Assembly: GCA_965217685.1 (NCBI GenBank)
Contig: CBDCIZ010000003.1
Span: 3,782,001-3,846,000, forward strand
Direction of reading: 5' to 3'
Origin: Aurantimonas sp965217685
GTDB lineage: Bacteria > Pseudomonadota > Alphaproteobacteria > Rhizobiales > Rhizobiaceae
Length of the DNA: 64,000 nucleotides
The notes under the pieces are model-generated. The model saw nothing but the letters and a program-made list of their open reading frames with translations. It did no database searches and had not been told where the DNA came from. Position 1 is the stretch's first letter. Every line of letters starts with the position of its first letter. A program made the translations under genes and the position numbers. Shown here piece after piece: positions 54,027 through 61,036 of the stretch.

Positions 54027-55337
54027 ATGATTCCCCGCTACTCCCGCCCCGAGATGGTCGATATCTGGTCGCAGGAGACGAAATACCGGATCTGGTTCGA
54101 GATCGAGGCTCACGCCTGCGACGCGCTGGCCGAGCTCGGCGTCATCCCGAAGGACGCGGCCAGAACCATCTGGGAAAAGGGCAATGCCGCGACTTTCGAC
54201 GTCGAGCGCATCGATGCTATCGAGCGTGAGACCAGGCACGACGTCATCGCCTTCCTGACCCATGTCTCGGAGATCGTCGGCCCGGACGCGCGCTTTATCC
54301 ACCAGGGCATGACCTCGTCGGACGTGCTCGACACCTGCTTCAACGTGCAGCTGACCCGCGCCGCCGACATTCTCCTGTCCGATATCGACGGCCTGCTTGC
54401 TGCGCTGGAAAAGCGCGCCTTCGAGCATCGCGACACGATCACCATCGGCCGCTCCCACGGTATCCACGCCGAGCCCACGACCTTCGGCGTCAAACTGGCG
54501 CTGGCCCATGCCGAGTTCGCCCGCAGCCGCGAGCGCCTCGTCGCCGCTCGGGCGGAGGTCGCGACCTGCGCCATCTCCGGCGCGGTCGGTACCTTCGCCA
54601 ACATCGATCCGCGCGTCGAGGTGCATGTCGCCAAAGCCATGGGTCTGACACCGGAGCCGGTTTCGACGCAGATCATCCCGCGCGACCGCCACGCGATGTT
54701 CTTCGCCACGCTCGGCGTCGTCGCCTCCTCCATAGAACGTCTCGCCACCGAAATCCGCCATCTGCAGCGCACCGAGGTGCTGGAGGCGGAGGAGTATTTC
54801 GCGCCGGGCCAGAAGGGCTCGTCGGCGATGCCGCACAAGCGCAATCCGGTGCTGACGGAAAACCTCACCGGCCTTGCCCGCATGGTCCGCTCCGCCTCGA
54901 TCCCGGCGATGGAGAACGTCGCGCTGTGGCACGAGCGGGATATCTCCCACTCCTCGGTCGAGCGCTATATCGGACCAGACGCGACGGTGACCCTCGACTT
55001 CGCGCTTGCCCGCCTCACCGGCGTCGTCGACAAGCTGCTGGTCTATCCCGAGCGGATGCTGGCCAACCTCAACAAGTTCAAGGGTCTCGTCCACTCCCAG
55101 CGGGTGCTTCTGGCGCTCACCCAGGCGGGCGTGTCGCGCGAGGATTCCTATCGGCTGGTGCAGCGCAACGCCATGAAGGTCTGGGAGCAGGACAAAGACT
55201 TCCTTACTGAACTCCTCGCCGATAAGGAGGTCACCGACGCCCTGCCCGAAGCCGAGATCCGCGAGAAATTCGATCTCGGCTATCACACCAGGCATGTCGG
55301 AACGATCTTCGAACGGGTCTTCGGCCGCAGCGCCTGA
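54027..55337 (+). CDS. purB: Adenylosuccinate lyase
   Basis: Purine-pathway enzyme acting twice: on SAICAR and on adenylosuccinate. The 436-residue product begins MIPRYSRPEMVDIW and shows RFIHQGMTSSDVLDT, TIGRSHGIHAEPTTFG, the fumarase-superfamily signature GSSAMPHKRNPV and RDISHSSVERYIG. The start at 54027 has AGGA upstream; earlier in-frame starts from 53865 are not supported. It heads the purine region, with purC about 2.4 kb downstream. Confidence 0.96.
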   Translation: MIPRYSRPEMVDIWSQETKYRIWFEIEAHACDALAELGVIPKDAARTIWEKGNAATFDVERIDAIERETRHDVIAFLTHVSEIVGPDARFIHQGMTSSDVLDTCFNVQLTRAADILLSDIDGLLAALEKRAFEHRDTITIGRSHGIHAEPTTFGVKLALAHAEFARSRERLVAARAEVATCAISGAVGTFANIDPRVEVHVAKAMGLTPEPVSTQIIPRDRHAMFFATLGVVASSIERLATEIRHLQRTEVLEAEEYFAPGQKGSSAMPHKRNPVLTENLTGLARMVRSASIPAMENVALWHERDISHSSVERYIGPDATVTLDFALARLTGVVDKLLVYPERMLANLNKFKGLVHSQRVLLALTQAGVSREDSYRLVQRNAMKVWEQDKDFLTELLADKEVTDALPEAEIREKFDLGYHTRHVGTIFERVFGRSA

Positions 55338-55448
55338 GCAAAAATAATCGTTAGACGCTGGCGACGGGCAACGGACTGGGCAACACTTAAATCCGTCGCC
55401 CCTGTTCCGTGGCGGCGAGCGTCATGGATGAAGATCGAGGACTGCGAG

Positions 55449-55679
55449 ATGACCGGATACGGCAACCCGAAGAGCGGCAAGCGGTCCAGTCTCTGGATCG
55501 CGCTGGCGGTGTTCGTCGTGGCCGGAATCATCTATTTCCTCTTCTTCACCCGGACACCCGACGAAAGCACACGCACCGATGTGCCGCTGGAACCATCGGC
55601 ACAAAGCGAGACGCCCGAACCGGCGCCGAATGCCGCCCCTGCTTCCGACAAAACACCGACCCCGGCGCAGGCCAACTGA
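55449..55679 (+). CDS. Small single-pass membrane protein
   Basis: Product of 76 residues: a short basic N-terminus (MTGYGNPKSGKRSS), one membrane helix (LWIALAVFVVAGIIYFLFFT) and a Pro/Ala/Thr/Glu-rich tail. The ATG at 55449 has GAGG upstream; an in-frame ATG at 55428 would add 7 residues. It lies 111 bp after purB. No family recognised. Confidence 0.65.
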   Translation: MTGYGNPKSGKRSSLWIALAVFVVAGIIYFLFFTRTPDESTRTDVPLEPSAQSETPEPAPNAAPASDKTPTPAQAN

Positions 55680-55754
55680 GCGCTTCGCGTCTTCATCGGC
55701 GTGGCTTTGCACCGGGCGGTTGACGCGGCGGTCGGGCCGTCGCATTTCAGCACC

Positions 55755-56315
55755 ATGCGCGTTTCAGAAGCCGACATCATCATCGTACCCGGATACAAGG
55801 GGTCCTCCGAGAACCATTGGCAGTCGCGCTGGGAGCGCAAGCTCTCGACGGCCAGGCGGGTCGAGCAGGCCGAATGGTCGAAACCCGTATGCGAGGACTG
55901 GACGGCCAAGGTCGCGGAGGCTGTCAACGCCGCGACGCGCCCTGTCGTGCTGGTCGCCCACTCGCTCGGCGTTGCCGCCGCCGTCCAGGCGATTGCGTTG
56001 TTTGAACAGCCCGTCGTCGGCGGCTTCTTCGTGGCGCCGCCCGACGTCGCCAGCGCCACGATCCGGCCGAAGCATCTTCGAAGCTTCGGACCCTACCCTC
56101 GCGATCCCCTGCCATTTTCCAGCGTCGTCGTCGCCAGCCGCAACGATGGTTTCTCGTCCTTCGAGAGCGCCGAAGACATCGCCGGCGCCTGGGGCTCGCT
56201 CTTCGTCGACGCCGGCGATGCCGGCCACTTCAACGCCGAAAGCGGCCACGGCCCTTGGCCGGAAGGGCTTTTGACGTTCGGCAAATTCCTGTCGAAACTG
56301 CAATTGCCACAATAG
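55755..56315 (+). CDS. RBBP9/YdeN family serine hydrolase (alpha/beta hydrolase)
   Basis: Small alpha/beta hydrolase of 186 residues. It starts near MRVSEADIIIVPGYKGSSEN, has the nucleophile elbow LVAHSLGVAA (Ser70), a PPDVASATIRP segment and the catalytic His region DAGHFNAESGHGPWPEG. These match the RBBP9/YdeN group, with unknown natural substrate. The start at 55755 is chosen over 55701 because homologues begin there. It is convergent with the aldolase gene, 68 bp away. Confidence 0.83.
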   Translation: MRVSEADIIIVPGYKGSSENHWQSRWERKLSTARRVEQAEWSKPVCEDWTAKVAEAVNAATRPVVLVAHSLGVAAAVQAIALFEQPVVGGFFVAPPDVASATIRPKHLRSFGPYPRDPLPFSSVVVASRNDGFSSFESAEDIAGAWGSLFVDAGDAGHFNAESGHGPWPEGLLTFGKFLSKLQLPQ

Positions 56316-56341
56316 CAAGAGATCGCGAACAAGAGATCGCG
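56316..56341. repeat. 14-bp-spaced direct repeat CAAGAGATCGCG
   Basis: Two copies of CAAGAGATCGCG at 56316-56327 and 56330-56341, right after the RBBP9-like gene stop. Probably a slippage duplication without function. Confidence 0.6.
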
Positions 56342-56383
56342 GAAGGCAAACCAGACGGGGCTCGCGGCTCAGCCGACGACGAT

Positions 56384-57154
56384 TTACGACCGCGCCGCGC
56401 TTGCAAGCGCCGCCGCGCCGGCGGTGATCACGCCGAAATCCGAGCCGACGCAGACATAGCGATAGCCCTTGGCGCGGTATCGCCTGGCGTCGTCCGTTGT
56501 CAGTGCGTAGATGGCGGCGATCTTGCCGGCAGAAGCAGTCAACTCGGAAATACGGGTGATTGCCGCCTCGGCCTTGTCCCCGTTGGGGTCGAGGGTGCCG
56601 TCGCCCGAGAGCGCGATCGACAGGTCCGACGGGCCGACGAAGACGCCGTCGAGACCGTCGATGGCGAGGATCGCTTCGAGGTTTTCCACGGCCGAGGACG
56701 TCTCGATCATCGCGAAGGCCAGGGTCTGCGCCCGGGCGTCGGGCACATACTGGTTGCGGTCGGTGTAGCTATGAAGCTGTGCGGCTCGTGTCGGGCCGTA
56801 GGAACGGCGGCCGAGCGGCGGGTATCTGACCGCATCCACGAAGAGCCGCGCGTCCTCGACCGTCTCGATCATCGGCATGATCACACCGGAGGCGCCGCAA
56901 TCGAGCGCGCGGGCAGCGAGCGCGCGATCCTCGATCGGCAGCCGGACCAGGGCCGGAATGCCGAGCAGGACGGCCCGCTCGATGCCAGCCTTGATGCTGG
57001 TAAAATCGTGCAGGCCGTGCTGCACGTCGAGCGTCAGCGCGTCGAAACCCGCACGCGCGAAACATTCGTGGACATGCGGATCGACGGTCGCAAGCCACGC
57101 CGAGAGGACAAAGCCGCCCTCGCCCAGACGATTGCGTAGGGTGGGAAGCGGCAT
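56384..57154 (-). CDS. HpcH/HpaI family aldolase
   Basis: Metal-dependent class II pyruvate aldolase of 256 residues. It begins MPLPTLRNRLGEGGFVLSAW and shows FDALTLDVQHGLHD, the pyruvate-binding VRLP, GVIMPMIETVEDARL, MIETSSAVENLEAILA and DGVFVGPSDLSIAL with the metal-binding Glu and Asp. It could cleave 4-hydroxy-2-oxo-heptanedioate or a 2-dehydro-3-deoxy sugar acid; the substrate cannot be told from sequence. It is 25 bp downstream of DUF1476 on the same strand. Confidence 0.9.
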   Translation of the reverse strand: MPLPTLRNRLGEGGFVLSAWLATVDPHVHECFARAGFDALTLDVQHGLHDFTSIKAGIERAVLLGIPALVRLPIEDRALAARALDCGASGVIMPMIETVEDARLFVDAVRYPPLGRRSYGPTRAAQLHSYTDRNQYVPDARAQTLAFAMIETSSAVENLEAILAIDGLDGVFVGPSDLSIALSGDGTLDPNGDKAEAAITRISELTASAGKIAAIYALTTDDARRYRAKGYRYVCVGSDFGVITAGAAALASAARS

Positions 57155-57179
57155 CGTGAGCTCCGGTTAAAGCTTGGCG

Positions 57180-57497
57180 TCAGTCGTTCCGGACCTGGCT
57201 TTCGGCGGTCGCCAGACACTCGGCCATGTGGCGGCGGATCTGGTGGTCGGACTGCTCGATGCCGGCTTTTTGGAGGTCGTCGCTCAGCTTCTGGAAGACG
57301 TCGTCGTCCCCCGGCATCAGGAAATCGGCCTTGATGACCTCCTGGGCGTAGGCATCGGCGTCGGCGCCTGACTTGCCCATCAGTTCCGCGGCCCAGAGAC
57401 CGAGCAGCTTGTTGCGCCGGGCCTCGATTCGGAACCGCAGTTCCTGGTCGTGGGCGTAACGGGCCTCGAAATCGCGCTCGCGGGTCTGAAGGTCCAT
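57180..57497 (-). CDS. ATPase inhibitor zeta subunit (DUF1476)
   Basis: Small all-helical protein of 105 residues that, in Paracoccus, is the zeta inhibitor of F1-ATPase; here it opens MDLQTRERDFEARYAHDQEL and continues with RRNKLLGLWAAELMG and EVIKADFLMPGDDDVF. The start at 57497 has GGAG upstream and gives the normal family length, so upstream in-frame starts are rejected. It is divergent from purC, the common rhizobial pairing. An inverted repeat lies 42 bases upstream. Confidence 0.92.
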   Translation of the reverse strand: MDLQTRERDFEARYAHDQELRFRIEARRNKLLGLWAAELMGKSGADADAYAQEVIKADFLMPGDDDVFQKLSDDLQKAGIEQSDHQIRRHMAECLATAESQVRND

Positions 57498-57538
57498 GAT
57501 CGGTCTCCATCTCTTGAAAGAATCGGTCGCTTCGAAAC

Positions 57539-57560
57539 ATCGATCGAACAGTCGATCGAT
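57539..57560. promoter_or_regulatory. Inverted repeat in the DUF1476-purC divergent promoter region
   Basis: Perfect 9-base arms ATCGATCGA / TCGATCGAT with a 4-base spacer, 42 bases upstream of the DUF1476 start and about 215 bases before purC. A plausible operator for a dimeric regulator, but none is identified. Confidence 0.4.
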
Positions 57561-57775
57561 CGTACCTCCTGACATATGACCAATCGCTCGCTATTTGAAG
57601 CGCGAAATCCACCAGCAAGGGACGCGGAGGCTTGATTTGCGGTGCACAGGTGCCGACTTGAGGCCATGGCGGCCGTTCGACCGATTGTGAAGGCTTCCCG
57701 TATGAGCTATTCAGCCGATAGATCGCCAGCGTTTTCGCGCCTTTTCCGCCGGCGCCCCACCCAGATTCGAGTTCC

Positions 57776-58543
57776 ATGATGACACGTCGCCGCCGCATCT
57801 ACGAAGGCAAGGGCAAGATCCTCTATGAAGGCCCCGAGCCCGGCACGCTGGTCCAGTTCTTCAAGGACGATGCCACCGCCTTCAACAAGAAGAAGCACGA
57901 GGTCGTCGACGGCAAGGGCGTTCTCAACAACCGCATCTCCGAATACATCTTCGCCCATCTGAACAAGATGGGCATCCCGACCCACTTCATTAAGCGGCTC
58001 AACATGCGCGAGCAGCTGATCAAGGAGGTCGAAATCATCCCGCTCGAGGTCGTGGTGCGCAACATCGCCGCCGGCTCGCTGGCCAAGCGACTCGGCATCG
58101 AGGAAGGCACGGTTCTGCCTCGCTCGATCATCGAGTTCTACTACAAGGCCGACGCGCTCGACGATCCGCTGGTCTCCGAAGAGCATATCACGGCCTTCGG
58201 CTGGGCGAGCCCTCAAGAGATCGACGATATCATGGCGCTGGCGATCCGCGTCAACGACTTCCTGTCGGGCCTTTTCCTCGGCGTCGGCATCCAGCTCGTC
58301 GACTTCAAGATCGAGACCGGCCGGCTGTTCGAGGGCGACATGATGCGGATCGTCGTCGCCGACGAGATCTCGCCGGACTCGTGCCGCCTGTGGGACGTCG
58401 TCACCCAGGACAAGCTCGACAAGGACCGCTTCCGCCGGGACATGGGCGGGCTCGTCGAGGCCTATCAGGAGGTCGCGCGCCGCCTGGGCATCATGAACGA
58501 AAACGAGCCGCCCCGCCCCTCGGGGCCGGTGTTGGTCAAGTAA
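57776..58543 (+). CDS. purC: Phosphoribosylaminoimidazole-succinocarboxamide synthase
   Basis: SAICAR synthetase of the purine pathway, 255 residues. Visible motifs: RRRIYEGKGKILYEG, LVQFFKDDATAFN, LEVVVRNIAAGSLAKR and GIQLVDFKIETGRL, with IVVADEISPDSCRLWD near the end. Two adjacent Met codons start the gene (57776 and 57779). It is first of purC-purS-purQ-purL, with a 95-bp gap to purS. Confidence 0.96.
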   Translation: MMTRRRRIYEGKGKILYEGPEPGTLVQFFKDDATAFNKKKHEVVDGKGVLNNRISEYIFAHLNKMGIPTHFIKRLNMREQLIKEVEIIPLEVVVRNIAAGSLAKRLGIEEGTVLPRSIIEFYYKADALDDPLVSEEHITAFGWASPQEIDDIMALAIRVNDFLSGLFLGVGIQLVDFKIETGRLFEGDMMRIVVADEISPDSCRLWDVVTQDKLDKDRFRRDMGGLVEAYQEVARRLGIMNENEPPRPSGPVLVK

Positions 58544-58638
58544 GGCGGCGTCGCTCCGCCAAGCAGCCGGCACCGGCTCTCAAGCTCGTATATTCCGAAG
58601 ACAGGCGCATTTCGTGAGGTTCCAAGTGAGCGTGACAA

Positions 58639-58881
58639 GTGATTAAGGCCCGGATCGTCGTCACCTTGAAGAACGGCGTCCTTGACCCGCAGGGCAAGGC
58701 CATCGAGGGGGCCCTTGGCCATCTCGGCTTCGATGGCGTCGGCCATGTCCGCCAAGGCAAGGTCTTCGATGTGGAGCTGGAGGGTGACGACCATTACGCG
58801 GCCGAGACGAGCCTCAAGGGTATGTGTGACAAGCTTCTCTCCAACACGGTGATCGAGAATTATTCGATCGAGATCGTCTGA
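58639..58881 (+). CDS. purS: Phosphoribosylformylglycinamidine synthase subunit PurS
   Basis: Small subunit of the three-part FGAM synthetase. The 80-residue product starts with GTG (MIKARIVVTLKNGVLDPQGK) and ends CDKLLSNTVIENYSIEIV, a full PurS. It bridges PurQ and small PurL for ammonia transfer. It follows purC and precedes a coiled-coil gene. Confidence 0.95.
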   Translation: MIKARIVVTLKNGVLDPQGKAIEGALGHLGFDGVGHVRQGKVFDVELEGDDHYAAETSLKGMCDKLLSNTVIENYSIEIV

Positions 58882-58899
58882 ACGCATCGGAGGCTCGCG

Positions 58900-59157
58900 A
58901 TGGCCGAGGTCACGAACGACCTGATCTACGAAGTCCTGAGGAAAATGCAGGATCGATTGGGTGGGATCGAAGCCAGCGTTCGCGAGGTCAAGCAGGAATT
59001 GATCTCCGTGCGCGGCCATATGCTTTCAATGCAGAACGACATTCACAACGTTTACGCCAAACTCGATCGCCAAGACGAACGGTTCGATCGCATTGAACGC
59101 CGCCTCGAATTGCGCGCGTTGACGGAAGCGCATGACCTATTCGAGCCGCATCCATGA
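58900..59157 (+). CDS. Small coiled-coil protein between purS and purQ
   Basis: Product of 85 residues: MAEVTNDLIYEVLRKMQDRL, then a long heptad-rich helix (EASVREVKQELISVRGHMLS and DRQDERFDRIERRLELR). No enzyme motif. Similar short helical proteins are widespread in alphaproteobacteria and of unknown role. It starts 18 bp after purS, and its stop overlaps the purQ start by four bases, so it is part of the purine operon. Confidence 0.78.
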   Translation: MAEVTNDLIYEVLRKMQDRLGGIEASVREVKQELISVRGHMLSMQNDIHNVYAKLDRQDERFDRIERRLELRALTEAHDLFEPHP

Positions 59158-59834
59158 AAACCGCCGTCGTCCTTCTTCCCGGCCTCAACCGCGACCGTGA
59201 CATGATCGCGGCGTTGACGAGCATTGCCGGTGCACCGCCTGTCACCGTCTGGCAGACCGAGACCGCCATCCCTGATGTAGACCTCATCGTCGTGCCAGGC
59301 GGATTTTCCTTCGGCGATTATCTGCGCTGTGGTGCGATCGCCGCGCGCTCGCCGGTGATGGCGGCCGTCGCCGAGAAGGCGGCAAAGGGTGTGCCCGTTC
59401 TCGGCGTCTGCAACGGCTTCCAGATCCTATGCGAAGTGGGCCTCCTGCCCGGTGCGCTGATGCGCAACACCTCGCTTCGCTTTGTCTGCCGCGAGGTGAA
59501 GCTGGAGGTGACGAATGCTTCAACGCGCTTCACCACCGCGTACTCCCAGGGCCAGATCATCCGCTGCCCGGTGGCTCATCACGACGGCAATTATTTCGCC
59601 GACGAGGCGACGATCCAGCGACTCGAGAATGACGGCCAAATCGCCTTCCGTTATGCCGAGGGCACCAATCCGAACGGCGCGCTGCGCGACATCGCCGGTA
59701 TCGTCAACGAGGCCGGCAATGTCATGGGGCTGATGCCGCACCCGGAAAACCTCATCGAGCCGGAGCATGGTGGCACCGACGGCCGCGGCATCTTCGAAAG
59801 CGTCCTCGGCGTCTCGACAAGCCTGGCCGCCTGA
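59154..59834 (+). CDS. purQ: Phosphoribosylformylglycinamidine synthase glutaminase subunit PurQ
   Basis: Class I glutamine amidotransferase subunit, 226 residues, supplying ammonia to PurL. It shows VVPGGFSFGDYLRCGAIAA, the nucleophile Cys in GVCNGFQILCE and the His/Glu pair in GLMPHPENLIEP. The ATG overlaps the upstream coiled-coil stop, and its own TGA overlaps the next ATG by one base. Confidence 0.96.
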   Translation: MKTAVVLLPGLNRDRDMIAALTSIAGAPPVTVWQTETAIPDVDLIVVPGGFSFGDYLRCGAIAARSPVMAAVAEKAAKGVPVLGVCNGFQILCEVGLLPGALMRNTSLRFVCREVKLEVTNASTRFTTAYSQGQIIRCPVAHHDGNYFADEATIQRLENDGQIAFRYAEGTNPNGALRDIAGIVNEAGNVMGLMPHPENLIEPEHGGTDGRGIFESVLGVSTSLAA

Positions 59835-60322
59835 TGCGCAATGCTCGTTTCAAGATGGCTTGTCTAAATGGGCCTGGCATGGTTTCCCCTCGCACACATG
59901 CCCCCCGGACGTTGGCTCCCAGGCAGCAGGCCCTTCAGATGGCGTCTCTGGGCGTGCTTGCGCTGCTCTCCGCCTGCGCTTCCGCGCCGACCAGCCAGCC
60001 GGCAGCCGTCGCCAAGGCCGACACCGGCCTCGACCGCATGGAGCGGCTGACGCTCACGGCCAATCGCTGCTGGATCAAGTCCAGGGATCCCGCTTTCGTA
60101 GCGTACACGCTGGCGCCGGAGCTTTCCTCCTTCTCCGGCAAGCCGCGCTTTCTGCTGGTGCCGCGCGGCAAGCCGGAAGCGCGTCCGCTGCTCGTCGTCG
60201 AAGGCCGGTCCGGTTCGACGAACGTTGCGACCTACGGCCCTTTGATGAACGACACTATCGCCGGCCGCATCACCAGCGATATCGGCCGCTGGAGCAACGG
60301 CTCGGCCAGTTGCTCGGCCTGA
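59834..60322 (+). CDS. Putative lipoprotein between purQ and purL (first of two)
   Basis: Product of up to 162 residues with a lipobox LLSACA. The mature domain has TLTANRCWIKSRDPAFVAYT, LAPELSSFSGKPRFLLVPRG and a C-terminal Cys. It resembles conserved hypothetical proteins found at this place in rhizobial pur clusters. The start overlaps the purQ stop (TGATG); in-frame Met codons at 59879 and 59939 are alternatives, the later ones giving a more normal signal peptide. Function unknown. Confidence 0.72.
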   Translation: MRNARFKMACLNGPGMVSPRTHAPRTLAPRQQALQMASLGVLALLSACASAPTSQPAAVAKADTGLDRMERLTLTANRCWIKSRDPAFVAYTLAPELSSFSGKPRFLLVPRGKPEARPLLVVEGRSGSTNVATYGPLMNDTIAGRITSDIGRWSNGSASCSA

Positions 60323-60324
60323 CG

Positions 60325-60921
60325 ATGCGCCGCGGAACTCCATCGACCGCGGTGCGCCTGGCCGCCGCGTTGCTTGCGTCCACCACACTCCTGTCGGCCT
60401 GCGCCACCAGCGAAAGCGCTCCGATCGATGCGCTGTCGATGCCAGGTATCGGCGCGCCTGCGTCACCGATCGCATCCAGCGACGACGCGTCCCCGCAGCC
60501 GATTGCGAACGCCCAGTCAAACGCCCAGGCGAGCGCCCAGTCGAACGCTCCTGACGCAGCGCTTTCGAACGACACGCTCACCGTCGCGGCCACGACGCCA
60601 GGCGTCGACCGATCATCCGCCGGCACGCCCGACGCGGCGGAGATCGACTATGCGCGGGCAACGGCCACCGGGATCTTCAGGCGCCGGACCTCGCAGCGCG
60701 GGGCCGCCTTCATCCCGATCGAGGGGCCCGGCTATGGCCTTTGCCTGCGCGCGCCGGCAAAATCCGGCAAGGGCCACGACCATGCTTTGATCGTCTTTTC
60801 GCGCCGGCTCAACGGCGCACCGATCAGTCAGGTCGACGACGACACGATCGTCTACCGCCGCGCCGCCGACGCCGCGCCCTGCCGCGCCGGCGGGATCGAT
60901 TGGGTGAAGCTCGTCGGTTGA
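60325..60921 (+). CDS. Putative lipoprotein between purQ and purL (second of two)
   Basis: Product of 198 residues with a signal peptide and lipobox (LLSACAT), a low-complexity Ala/Ser/Asn/Gln linker with short repeats (SNAQASAQSNAPDA), and a C-terminal globular part with IPIEGPGYGLCLRAPAKSGK and two cysteines. It begins 2 bases after the upstream lipoprotein stop, so both are in the purine operon. Not recognised as a named family. Confidence 0.75.
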   Translation: MRRGTPSTAVRLAAALLASTTLLSACATSESAPIDALSMPGIGAPASPIASSDDASPQPIANAQSNAQASAQSNAPDAALSNDTLTVAATTPGVDRSSAGTPDAAEIDYARATATGIFRRRTSQRGAAFIPIEGPGYGLCLRAPAKSGKGHDHALIVFSRRLNGAPISQVDDDTIVYRRAADAAPCRAGGIDWVKLVG

Positions 60922-61036
60922 CGGGGCTTTGCACCAATGACGGCAACGGATGCGATCCGCCGCTTTGTCCCGTGCGCTGCAGGTGCTAACAGGCGGTCGA
61001 GCCCTCCGCCGTTCCAGGACATGCCCAGGATTCGCC

